DNA of 64,000 nucleotides. Origin: Pleomorphomonas sp. NRK KF1 (GTDB lineage: Bacteria > Pseudomonadota > Alphaproteobacteria > Rhizobiales > Pleomorphomonadaceae). This document shows, one piece after another, positions 35,848 through 45,759 of this stretch. The stretch covers positions 186,001-250,000 of the forward strand of contig NZ_JAMDLH010000007.1 in assembly GCF_023721755.1 (NCBI RefSeq), given 5' to 3'. How positions within the stretch are numbered: the stretch's first letter is position 1; every line of letters starts with the position of its first letter. A model generated the notes under the pieces. That model worked only from the letters and a program-made list of their open reading frames with translations, searched no databases and was not told the origin of the DNA. The translations under genes and the position numbers were made by a program.

Positions 35848-36255
35848 TTACGCGGCTTCTTGGCTCAAGACGTCCAGCAGACTGGGGTCACGATCAAGCA
35901 GACGCAGAAGGTTGCTCATCGCCTGGCTGACCAGGACATCACCGGCTTCGTACTTCTGAAAAGCGGCGGGGCCGCCTCCAAGCCGGGCCGATGCGTCGCG
36001 CTGGCTGAGCTTCAGCTTGCGGCGGATGCGCCTGACATCGGATGGCTCCAGCAGCCCGCCGGCGCGCGCCTTCAGGATCGTCATCGCCCGGTGATAGGCA
36101 GTCTGACCAGCCTTGTCGAAGATGGCGTCGTCCTCGTCTTCGCCATACCAGCCGGGCATGTCGACCGTCAGGCTGCCACCGCCGAAGGTGATTGTCAGCG
36201 GCCGGATCTCAAAAGTCAGCGGACGGCCCGTCTCGGGAGAAATCATGGTGTCCAT
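35848..36255 (-). CDS. MqsA-like antitoxin without the zinc-binding cysteines
   Basis: This 135-residue protein ends in an HTH domain (VRRIRRKLKLSQRDASARLG, FQKYEAGDVLVSQAMSNLLRLLDR) characteristic of MqsA-family antitoxins. The N-terminal half (ISPETGRPLTFEIRPLTITF) aligns with the toxin-binding domain, but it has no cysteine, whereas E. coli MqsA binds zinc through four. The start at 36255 is preferred because GAGGA lies 7 bases before it. An alternative ATG at 36276 sits in an ATGA overlap with the toxin stop. It follows the toxin gene, the reverse of most TA pairs but usual for mqsRA. Confidence 0.82.
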   Translation of the reverse strand: MDTMISPETGRPLTFEIRPLTITFGGGSLTVDMPGWYGEDEDDAIFDKAGQTAYHRAMTILKARAGGLLEPSDVRRIRRKLKLSQRDASARLGGGPAAFQKYEAGDVLVSQAMSNLLRLLDRDPSLLDVLSQEAA

Positions 36256-36272
36256 GGCGCTATCCTCGGGTT

Positions 36273-36584
36273 TCATTCCTTCGCCTTGAACGACAAGAGG
36301 TGGAAGGCGGCGAGCTTGCCATCCGTGAACTTCACATAGACGACGCCGGCAGGGGACGGCACGTGATAGACATCCTGCCACTGGCGATGATCGAAGTTCG
36401 AGGTCGTAGACTTGTAGAAGTGCCGCGCCTCCATGGTGTCAATCACCCGGCGGATATCGCCCATGTCGAAGCCGAGACCTGCCGCGCCGACAAGGGCAAC
36501 TCGCGTAACGAAGAAGCCTTCACCTGAGCTTGCCGCTCGTTTGAACGCGGCCAGATCGTGCGAAGGCTTCCGCTTGTCGTTCAT
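36273..36584 (-). CDS. MqsR-family mRNA interferase toxin
   Basis: This 103-residue protein fits the MqsR family: YKSTTSNFDHRQWQDVYHVP and AGVVYVKFTDGKLAAFHLLSFKAKE, with the Lys and Tyr of a RelE-like active site. MqsR cuts mRNA, preferring GCU or GCA in E. coli. The stop overlaps the possible upstream antitoxin start. The -10 box TATAAT ends 7 bases before the ATG, so the message is probably leaderless. There is no ribosome site upstream. Confidence 0.87.
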   Translation of the reverse strand: MNDKRKPSHDLAAFKRAASSGEGFFVTRVALVGAAGLGFDMGDIRRVIDTMEARHFYKSTTSNFDHRQWQDVYHVPSPAGVVYVKFTDGKLAAFHLLSFKAKE

Positions 36585-36591
36585 AATCTGA

Positions 36592-36607
36592 ATTATACCA
36601 TAATGGT
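36592..36607 (-). promoter_or_regulatory. mqsRA promoter and small palindrome
   Basis: On the minus strand an extended -10 (TGGTATAAT, TATAAT at 36597-36592) lies 7 bases from the mqsR ATG at 36584. It overlaps an 11-bp palindrome ACCAT-A-ATGGT at 36597-36607, a possible MqsA binding site. Both features are seen directly; their role is inferred. Confidence 0.6.
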
Positions 36608-36650
36608 GTCATTGTACGCAACTTGCGAGATCTGAATGTGGCTTGCCCGT

Positions 36651-37040
36651 TCAGATCGGCGGGACAATCGTTCCCTGATGAAAGAGCATCTGCCAACGGC
36701 CATCGATCCGTTTCCAGATCGAGCTGCGCAGCGTGGTCCTTGCCGCCGTTCCCTCAGGGAGATTGCGGCTGCTGCGGTAGGTCACGAGCACGAGGTCGGA
36801 CGATATCTCGCGAGCGACGAAATCATGCACATCCGGGACGAGAGCTGCCTCGGCCATGGACTCCTCGGCCAATGCCTTGATGATGGACGCCTTGTCGTAG
36901 ACCCGACCCGAGCTGCCGAACTCGATGAACTCGTCGGCCAGCAACGCTTGCACGGCGTCCGGCGAGCGCCGAACCTCCGGTCGGTGCAGCTTCTGTTCAA
37001 GACGGCGAAAGACCTCTGCGTCCGGAGCGTTCGCTGCCAT
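36651..37040 (-). CDS. DUF4440 / NTF2-like protein
   Basis: This 129-residue protein has the cone-shaped NTF2-like pattern: a long helix ([14 protein letters not shown]), [21 protein letters not shown] and late strands LVLVTYRSS and [19 protein letters not shown]. It matches DUF4440, a family of small enzymes or binding proteins of unknown specificity. The ATG at 37040 follows AGGA. It lies downstream of uvrB on the same strand by 44 bases; co-transcription is possible. Confidence 0.8.
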   Translation of the reverse strand: MAANAPDAEVFRRLEQKLHRPEVRRSPDAVQALLADEFIEFGSSGRVYDKASIIKALAEESMAEAALVPDVHDFVAREISSDLVLVTYRSSRNLPEGTAARTTLRSSIWKRIDGRWQMLFHQGTIVPPI

Positions 37041-37084
37041 TCTCGTCCTCTCGACATGTTCCGGGTTGGCATGAGGCGGATCGC

Positions 37085-39778
<2,694 letters not shown>

Positions 39779-39938
39779 GAGCAGACTCGTCGGTTCCTGA
39801 GCGAACGAAGAGCTTATCACATTGACTGCGGTCAGAGCATGGCAGCAGGGCGACAGCTGTTGGCGATTGGGCGGCGATTTTCAATCGGGATGAAGTGTGG
39901 TTTATGGCGCTAGCGTTGAGACGGGGGAGAGTTCGACC

Positions 39939-40886
39939 GTGAAGAAGTTCGTCATCGACCAGGGCAGCGGGCGCCTGGGCAACCAGATGATGCAGCTGAT
40001 GGTGGCCAAGCGCCTGACCGAGGATTTGCCCAATTTCGAGGTCTTCGGCTACCACATGCCGGAGTGGCGCCTGTCGAAGCCGGTCATCGTCGGCCAGCCC
40101 TACGTGCCGTTGCTGGTTCGGGGCGGCGCCGTTTCACCCGATCACGTGTATCGTCTCTGTCGGTCGGGGCTGGCAACCTCCGTGATGATGCGGTCGATTA
40201 CGGTCGACTATCGGCGCTTCCTGTCGCGCGAGGACGCCAATGCGTTGTTCCGGCCTCTCCCAGAGGAAGACGCACCGGGTTTCGACGACGCGCATATCGT
40301 CATCAACATCCGCGGCGAGGATATCCTGTTCGGCAAGTCCGCCGACTACGGGCCGATCCCGCTCACCTATTATCGATCGATCATCGAGGAGACGGGCAAG
40401 ACACCGGTCTTCATGGGCCAGCTGTTCGACGATTACTACAGCAACATGATCCGGGCGGAGTTCCCCGACGCGATCTACGTCCCGCACACGACGCCGATCC
40501 GCGATTTCCAGATCATTCGCAATTCGCAGAACATCGTCGTCAGTCTCAGCACGTTTTCCTGGCTGGCGGCGTGGATGTCCGACGCCAAGCGGATCTACAT
40601 GCCGCTGATCGGCGGCTGGAACCCCGAACAACGACCGGACGGCAACCTGACGCCGGCCGACGATCCCCGTTTCGTCTACGATCTCTTCCCGATCCGCAAA
40701 TGGAAGGCGACGCCTGAGCAGATCGCCGGGCTGACGACCGAGAGCGATTTCCGCCGGGTGACGGTCGCCGAAATCGACGCGCTGCGAGATCGCGCCTCGG
40801 GCAAACTCCTGCCGAAGCGGCTGCGCAAGACGACGCAGCTCTATCTCTACCTGCTGATGCACCTCGCCGGCCGCGCCTTCGACTGA
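39939..40886 (+). CDS. Glycosyltransferase family 11-like (fucosyltransferase-related) protein
   Basis: This 315-residue protein begins FVIDQGSGRLGNQMMQLMVAK, matching the GRLGNQ motif of alpha-1,2-fucosyltransferases (GT11). Later, VVSLSTFSWLAAWM recalls their SSFSWWGAW block. The usual HxRRGD nucleotide-binding block is changed to INIRGEDIL. It may therefore modify a surface polysaccharide, or have diverged. The GTG start at 39939 is set by GGGGGAGA eight bases upstream. It diverges from uvrB and stands alone without other glycan genes. The family link is moderate. Confidence 0.6.
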   Translation: MKKFVIDQGSGRLGNQMMQLMVAKRLTEDLPNFEVFGYHMPEWRLSKPVIVGQPYVPLLVRGGAVSPDHVYRLCRSGLATSVMMRSITVDYRRFLSREDANALFRPLPEEDAPGFDDAHIVINIRGEDILFGKSADYGPIPLTYYRSIIEETGKTPVFMGQLFDDYYSNMIRAEFPDAIYVPHTTPIRDFQIIRNSQNIVVSLSTFSWLAAWMSDAKRIYMPLIGGWNPEQRPDGNLTPADDPRFVYDLFPIRKWKATPEQIAGLTTESDFRRVTVAEIDALRDRASGKLLPKRLRKTTQLYLYLLMHLAGRAFD

Positions 40887-40897
40887 GGCGCGGGCCG

Positions 40898-41677
40898 TCA
40901 ATCGTTGCGGCAGACGCCGTTCACCCACTTGCAGGGCGCGCCGGGCTTGCCGACGGCGCTGCCGTATTTCGGCTTGGCATCGGTCGGCGACGGCGTGGTC
41001 GGTGCTGCCGGCTGGGCGGAGCTGGCGGACGACTGACCGGTCGTACCGGCTTGGGGCGTTGCCGACGGCTGGGTGACCGTCGCGGGAGGTGAGGTCGGCT
41101 GGGTCGCCGGAGGCGTGCTGGCGACGACCGGTGGTCGCGCGCTTGCCGGTGGCGCGGTCTGGGCGCGCGGCTGCTCGGGGTAGATGCCGACGTCCGGCTG
41201 GGGAAGGGCCGGCATCGGCGGGCCGACCACCACCGGCGGCCGGTAGACGTAGCCCGGCGGCGGTTCGATGTAGACCTCGCCCTGGTAGACGTCCGGCGGT
41301 CCCCACTCGGGCTCGCGGTAGACGGGTGGCGGGTTGGCATAGACCGGCGGCTCGCGATAGATCGGCGGCGGCGTCAGCACCGGCGGCCGCAGGATGCGTC
41401 GTTCGGGCGACCAGTTGCGGACGGTGCCGAGGTAGCGCGAGGCGATCCAGCCTCTTGTCCGCCCGTAGCCGACGTCGCACCAGTTGTCGTCGTTGAGGCA
41501 GCCGTAGATCTCGACCGGCGTCCCGGGTGGCAGCACCATGATGGCATAGTACTGCGCGCCCGGCCCGGTGCGGAGGTTGACGGCGGCCAGCACTTCGGCC
41601 GGCGCGGCCAGCGCGCCGGTCGTCGAGGAGATCAGGCAGGCCAGGCAGAGCGTCGCGGCCAGACGTCGCATCCTCAT
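40898..41677 (-). CDS. Exported SH3b protein with long proline-rich tail
   Basis: This 259-residue protein has a signal peptide, then one SH3b domain at about 28-90: AVNLRTGPGAQYYAIMVLPP, VEIYGCLNDDNWCDVGYGR and RGWIASRYL. The rest is a Pro/Tyr tail with repeated PPVYREP-like units, a Ser/Thr/Ala linker, and a C-terminal CKWVNGVCRND with paired cysteines. SH3b domains bind peptidoglycan peptides in many exported proteins. A paralogue follows upstream on the same strand with nearly the same SH3b core but a different tail. Confidence 0.8.
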   Translation of the reverse strand: MRMRRLAATLCLACLISSTTGALAAPAEVLAAVNLRTGPGAQYYAIMVLPPGTPVEIYGCLNDDNWCDVGYGRTRGWIASRYLGTVRNWSPERRILRPPVLTPPPIYREPPVYANPPPVYREPEWGPPDVYQGEVYIEPPPGYVYRPPVVVGPPMPALPQPDVGIYPEQPRAQTAPPASARPPVVASTPPATQPTSPPATVTQPSATPQAGTTGQSSASSAQPAAPTTPSPTDAKPKYGSAVGKPGAPCKWVNGVCRND

Positions 41678-41735
41678 CGTGTTCCATCCTCGATCATGGC
41701 GTGGCTCTTTGCGAGCCACGATCGCCTATCCGGGT

Positions 41736-42191
41736 TCAGCGGTCCCAGTCTCGGTGATCCCGATCCCTGTCGCGGTGGTCGCGATCGCGGTTCCAGTCGG
41801 GGCCGGGGCGACCCGGACGCGGACGATCTTGATACCACGGCCGCTTGGCATAGTGGTTGTCCCAGTAGCCGAAATTGAAGGTCAGGAACGGCACCGAGGC
41901 ATAGGGGCGCGGACGATAGACCGGGCCGCGGTAGAAGGTGGAGAGATAGCGCGACGACACCCATCCGCGCTCGCGACCGTAGGAAACGTCGCACCAGGTG
42001 TAGCCCTGCAGGCAGCCGTAAAGGTTGACCGGCGCGCCGGCCGGCAGCACGAGGATCGGGTAATACTGCGTTCCCGGACCGGCCCGGAGGTTGACGTTGG
42101 CCGTGACGCGGGCGGGTGCCGCCGTGGCCACCGCCGGAGCCGCTATGGTCGCGGCGGCGAGCACGGCAATCGACAGAAGGGGTTTCAACAT
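41736..42191 (-). CDS. Exported SH3b protein with charged tail
   Basis: This 151-residue protein has a signal peptide (about 1-24), then an SH3b domain: NVNLRAGPGTQYYPILVLPA, VNLYGCLQGYTWCDVSYGR and RGWVSSRYLST. The C-terminus is an Arg/Asp tail (DRDHRDRDRDHRDWDR). It is clearly a tandem paralogue of the next gene downstream, 58 bases away. The ATG at 42191 follows AGGAG with an eight-base spacer. The pair is likely co-transcribed and acts in the envelope. Confidence 0.82.
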   Translation of the reverse strand: MLKPLLSIAVLAAATIAAPAVATAAPARVTANVNLRAGPGTQYYPILVLPAGAPVNLYGCLQGYTWCDVSYGRERGWVSSRYLSTFYRGPVYRPRPYASVPFLTFNFGYWDNHYAKRPWYQDRPRPGRPGPDWNRDRDHRDRDRDHRDWDR

Positions 42192-42412
42192 GGCTCTTGC
42201 TCCTGGGTCGATCCGGGCGACCGGATATTCAATGGTCAACCTTATCTCACCCTTGCCTTGAGCGTGGGCTGAACTGGTCATTCATGAACCGTTCATGTCC
42301 GATTCAAGGCTCGATCCGAAATCTGGAGGGCAGATGCGGCGGCAGTGCGGCTGGCGGCGACAATGGCGAATTTCCTTGCCGGCGACCGGGCCCCTGGTCT
42401 AGCTCTCGCGCC

Positions 42413-43264
42413 ATGAACTACCGCCACGCCTTTCATGCCGGGAACTTCGCCGACGTGCTGAAGCACGCCGTGCTCGCCCGCATCCTCGCCTATCTCGGCC
42501 GCAAGGACGCCGGCTATCGCGTCATCGACAGCCACGCCGGCATCGGTCTCTACGACCTCGCCGCCGACGAGGCGCTCAGGACGGGCGAATGGGAGGGCGG
42601 CGTCGGCCGCATCCGGGCGGCGCGCCTGTCGCCGGCGCTTGGCGATTGGCTTGCCCCCTGGCAATCGGCCCTTCGCGCCGTCAACGGCGGCGACGATCTA
42701 CTCGTCTATCCCGGTTCGCCGGCCATCGCCACGGCGCTCGGCCGGCTGCAGGATCGCTACCATTTCAACGAGTTGCACCCGCAGGACGCGGCGACGCTTG
42801 CCGCGCTCTTTGCCGGCGACCGGCGGGTGCGCGTCGGCTCGGAGGACGGCTACGTCACCGTCCGCGCCCAGTTGCCGCCGCGCGAGCGGCGCGGCGTCGT
42901 GGTCATCGATCCGCCCTTCGAGGAACCCGGCGAGTTCGACCGCCTGCTCCGCGCCGTTCATGACGCCCGCAAGCGCTTCGCCACCGGCTGCCTGCTGATC
43001 TGGTATCCGATCAAGGACATTGCCGCCGTCGACGCCTTCCTGAAAGGGGCGGCCGAGGCCGGCTATCCGCGCCTCGTCGCCATCGAACAATGGGTGCGCG
43101 AGCCGGGCGGCGACGGGCCGCTCTCCGGCGCCGGCGTGCTCTGCGCCAACCCGCCCTTCACGCTGGCGGACGAAACCGAGGCCATCCTGCCGGAACTGAC
43201 CCGCCTTCTTGCCCTCGACGATGGCGCGGGCGGCCGCGTTCTGAGACTAGCCGAAGACGGCTGA
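42413..43264 (+). CDS. rlmJ: 23S rRNA (adenine-2030-N6)-methyltransferase RlmJ
   Basis: This 283-residue enzyme starts MNYRHAFHAGNFADVLKH, the RlmJ N-terminus, followed by VIDSHAGIGLYDL (SAM site) and the catalytic GVVVIDPPFEEPGEF. E. coli RlmJ methylates A2030 of 23S rRNA. Length matches the family. It is monocistronic as far as seen and is followed by a 355-base region without a gene, then the HD-GYP gene. Confidence 0.93.
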   Translation: MNYRHAFHAGNFADVLKHAVLARILAYLGRKDAGYRVIDSHAGIGLYDLAADEALRTGEWEGGVGRIRAARLSPALGDWLAPWQSALRAVNGGDDLLVYPGSPAIATALGRLQDRYHFNELHPQDAATLAALFAGDRRVRVGSEDGYVTVRAQLPPRERRGVVVIDPPFEEPGEFDRLLRAVHDARKRFATGCLLIWYPIKDIAAVDAFLKGAAEAGYPRLVAIEQWVREPGGDGPLSGAGVLCANPPFTLADETEAILPELTRLLALDDGAGGRVLRLAEDG

Positions 43265-43619
43265 TCGGCCAGGACACTCGGCTCTCTCCCGGATTTCCGC
43301 CGAGACGCGGTAATAGTTTCTCAATGTGCAAGGATTACAAGCCGTAAGGCAACGGGGAAAGCCGCGTCCGCCGAAGCGAATTCCATTCGCGTGTCGGACG
43401 GCGTGGCCTGGTTGGCGTTCCGCCTTGGCGGCGCACCTCCATCTGGCAGGAACAGCCGGGCCGCCGGGACTTCCGGGGCCAAGCGGTTCAACTGAAGGCC
43501 GCGGACAGCGGCCACGATCCAGAACGCTTTGCTGCCTTCGCCACGCCCGCTTCGTCCGACGCGCGGCCGGGAGGCTTGGCGAGCCAGGCGCGACACAAAC
43601 ACTACCGGGAAGCGGTCAG
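43265..43619 (+). other. 355-base region before the HD-GYP gene with a stable hairpin
   Basis: No convincing gene is seen. A two-part stem lies at 43365-43400: CGTCCG pairs with CGGACG, and inside it GCGAAT pairs with ATTCGC around TCC, with a small internal loop. It could be part of a leader RNA. I do not recognise a known riboswitch, and it does not fit the GEMM-I c-di-GMP consensus. Confidence 0.45.
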
Positions 43620-44732
43620 ATGGGACGATCTCGTGTTGGCATCCAGCTCATGGGCGAGCCCCAGGCGGAGGTCGACGTGTATCTCGCGGGCTTGCTGTCG
43701 CACGGTTTCGAGGCGCGCCGAATGTCCCCCGGTGAGCGCGAGATTGCCAGGGCCGGCAAGCAGGACATTCTGGTGTTCGCCGGCAGGTACCGGCCGGATC
43801 ACCATGTCCCCGCCCGCCTTTCGGATCTCGTCGGACCCTTGAAGGCGCGGACGATCCTGTTCCTCAGCGATATGGATCCGCGCAGTTTCGTCGCCTTCGA
43901 GCAGGCGGGCTTTTCCTTCATCAACGTCACCACCGACCTGAGCGCGAAGAGCCTTGTCGCATTGATTGCCCAGGTCGATCCGCACGCGGTCTACCAGGCG
44001 TCCAAGGCGGCGGCCTTGCGGTCGTCGGTATCGAACGGCATCGCCGACGCGGTCGTCGACCTGTTCGGTCGCCTCAGGGCCAACCCCGTGGCGCCGGCCC
44101 TCGAAGAGTCGGCGCGCCAGCGCCGGGCGATGAACGAACTGATCGGCAAGTCGCCGATGTCGGTGTGGATCGATCTGATCCAGAACTATCACGACGGCAC
44201 GGCGCAGCACTGCGCGCTCGTCTCCGGATACACGCTCGCCTTCGCGCGGGCGCTCGGCGCCGGCGAACGGCAGACGGGGCGCCTGTTCGACGCCGCCTTC
44301 TTCCACGACGTGGGCAAGGCGATGATCCCGCTGGAGATCCTCGACAAGCCGGGTGCGCTCGACGCGGCCGAATGGGAGATCATGAAGCGGCATGTCGTTC
44401 ACGGTTACGACATTCTCTCCCGTGATGCGGATACGAACGGCGAAATCGCCCGCGTCGCCCGCGATCACCACGAGTATCTCGACGGCTCCGGCTACCCGCT
44501 GGGCATCCGCGCCGGAGAGATCGACGACATTACCCGCATCATCACCATCTGCGACATCTTCGCGGCGCTGACCGAAAGGCGAGCCTACAAGCCGCCCAAA
44601 CCGGCCGAGGAAGCCTACTCGATCCTCCTGTCGATGGCTGGCGCGAAGCTCGATCCGGATCTGGTGCGCGTGTTCGAGAGAGTGGCCGCCGAATGCGACG
44701 GCGGCCGTCGGCCCGTCCTGTCGGCTGCCTGA
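43620..44732 (+). CDS. HD-GYP-type cyclic-di-GMP phosphodiesterase
   Basis: This protein has 370 residues. The C-terminal half is an HD-GYP domain with FHDVGKAMIP (HD residues), DHHEYLDGSGYPLGIRAGEI and ITICDIFAALTERRAYK, so it should hydrolyse cyclic-di-GMP. The N-terminal 150 residues look like a degenerate receiver-like or other sensory domain (GRSRVGIQLMGEPQ, ILFLSDMDPRSFVAFEQAGF) without a clear phosphorylation site. The ATG at 43620 is the most upstream plausible start. It is followed after 54 bases by a double-receiver gene and then a chemoreceptor gene, which suggests one signalling module. Confidence 0.88.
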   Translation: MGRSRVGIQLMGEPQAEVDVYLAGLLSHGFEARRMSPGEREIARAGKQDILVFAGRYRPDHHVPARLSDLVGPLKARTILFLSDMDPRSFVAFEQAGFSFINVTTDLSAKSLVALIAQVDPHAVYQASKAAALRSSVSNGIADAVVDLFGRLRANPVAPALEESARQRRAMNELIGKSPMSVWIDLIQNYHDGTAQHCALVSGYTLAFARALGAGERQTGRLFDAAFFHDVGKAMIPLEILDKPGALDAAEWEIMKRHVVHGYDILSRDADTNGEIARVARDHHEYLDGSGYPLGIRAGEIDDITRIITICDIFAALTERRAYKPPKPAEEAYSILLSMAGAKLDPDLVRVFERVAAECDGGRRPVLSAA

Positions 44733-44786
44733 CGGGGGCGAGGCGCAAGACGTGGCAAGGTTGTTCGGTTCGACCGAGGAAAGAAG

Positions 44787-45611
44787 ATGCTGAACCTCAG
44801 GGCACTCATTGTGGACGACTCCGCGATCGTCCGAACGCAGTTGCGGAACGAGATCCGGGAAATCGTGCCGGATTGCCACGTCTTCGAGGTCGAAAGCGTT
44901 CTCGAAGCCGGGCGGTTCCTGCTGCGCGGCGTGCCCGACGTGCTGTTCCTCGATCTCAACATGCCCCATATCAACGGCATCGAGCTGCTGAAGAAGTTCG
45001 ATTCCGTGCTCGGTGGGCGGCGGCCTCCTATCGTGGTCTCCATCTCCACCGACATGCGGCAGGCCACGCTGGAAGCACTGAAGGCGCGCGGCGCCTATGC
45101 GCTGCTGCCCAAGCCCTTCGACAAGTCGAAAGTGGCGATGATGCTGCTGCGCGTCGTCAAGATGGTCCAGTCGCGCCGCGTGCTGATCGTCGACGACAGC
45201 GCCACCGTGCGCTCGGTGGTCAAGCGCATCATCAAGCACAGCCGGTTCAAGCTCGACGTCGAGGAAGCGGCCAACGGCGCCGACGCCATCCGTCAGTTTC
45301 GGAGCGGTGGTTTCGATCTCGCCTTCATCGACGTGGAGATGCCGGGCATCGACGGCCTCGAGGCGGCGGGCGAAATTCTGTATTCGTCCGGCGATGCGCA
45401 TGTCGTGCTGATGTCCGGCAAGGCTGACGAGGCGATCCGTCGCGCGGCGGCCCACATCGGCGTGGACTTCTTCCTCAAGAAACCCTTCTACGCCAGGGAT
45501 GTCGATGAAGTGCTGCACAATCTCTACAGCGTGGCCGAAACGGAGTTCGTCACGACGCGGGAGCCGGACGTGTTCGAGGAACCGGAAACCAACATCGTCT
45601 ATCTGCCGTGA
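44787..45611 (+). CDS. Double-receiver (REC-REC) response regulator
   Basis: This 274-residue protein consists of two CheY-like receiver domains and no output domain. The first has ALIVDDSAIVR and Asp56 (LFLDLNMPHINGIEL); the second, from about 131, has RVLIVDDSATVR and Asp182 (AFIDVEMPGIDGLEA), each with a conserved lysine (LLPKPF, LKKPF). It may pass phosphate or act on the HD-GYP protein encoded just upstream. Its ATG at 44787 follows GGAAAGAAG. Partner kinase is not in the window. Confidence 0.9.
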   Translation: MLNLRALIVDDSAIVRTQLRNEIREIVPDCHVFEVESVLEAGRFLLRGVPDVLFLDLNMPHINGIELLKKFDSVLGGRRPPIVVSISTDMRQATLEALKARGAYALLPKPFDKSKVAMMLLRVVKMVQSRRVLIVDDSATVRSVVKRIIKHSRFKLDVEEAANGADAIRQFRSGGFDLAFIDVEMPGIDGLEAAGEILYSSGDAHVVLMSGKADEAIRRAAAHIGVDFFLKKPFYARDVDEVLHNLYSVAETEFVTTREPDVFEEPETNIVYLP

Positions 45612-45759
45612 TCGGCGCCGGGGAATGTCCGACGTCGAGCCGTCGGCTTCGCGCAAGCTACCCTGGGTAAAGATGACGCGGTAATATTTATCAAGGATAG
45701 ATTAAACATTCTTAAGTAAATTTTTATTAGCCTGGAGAGAATTCGCAGCAGGAGCCGAA

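Noticed and set aside
39779-39938. Possible SOS (LexA) box upstream of uvrB
   Set aside because: GTTC and GAAC occur as an inverted pair 6 bases apart, but the alphaproteobacterial box is a direct GTTC-N7-GTTC repeat, which is not present.
43265-43619. c-di-GMP riboswitch before the HD-GYP gene
   Set aside because: The conserved GEMM-I core segments are not visible; only a general hairpin is supported.
45697-45716. TTAA pair upstream of the chemoreceptor gene as a CtrA box
   Set aside because: The spacing is 6 bases, not 7, in an AT-rich stretch where chance pairs are likely.
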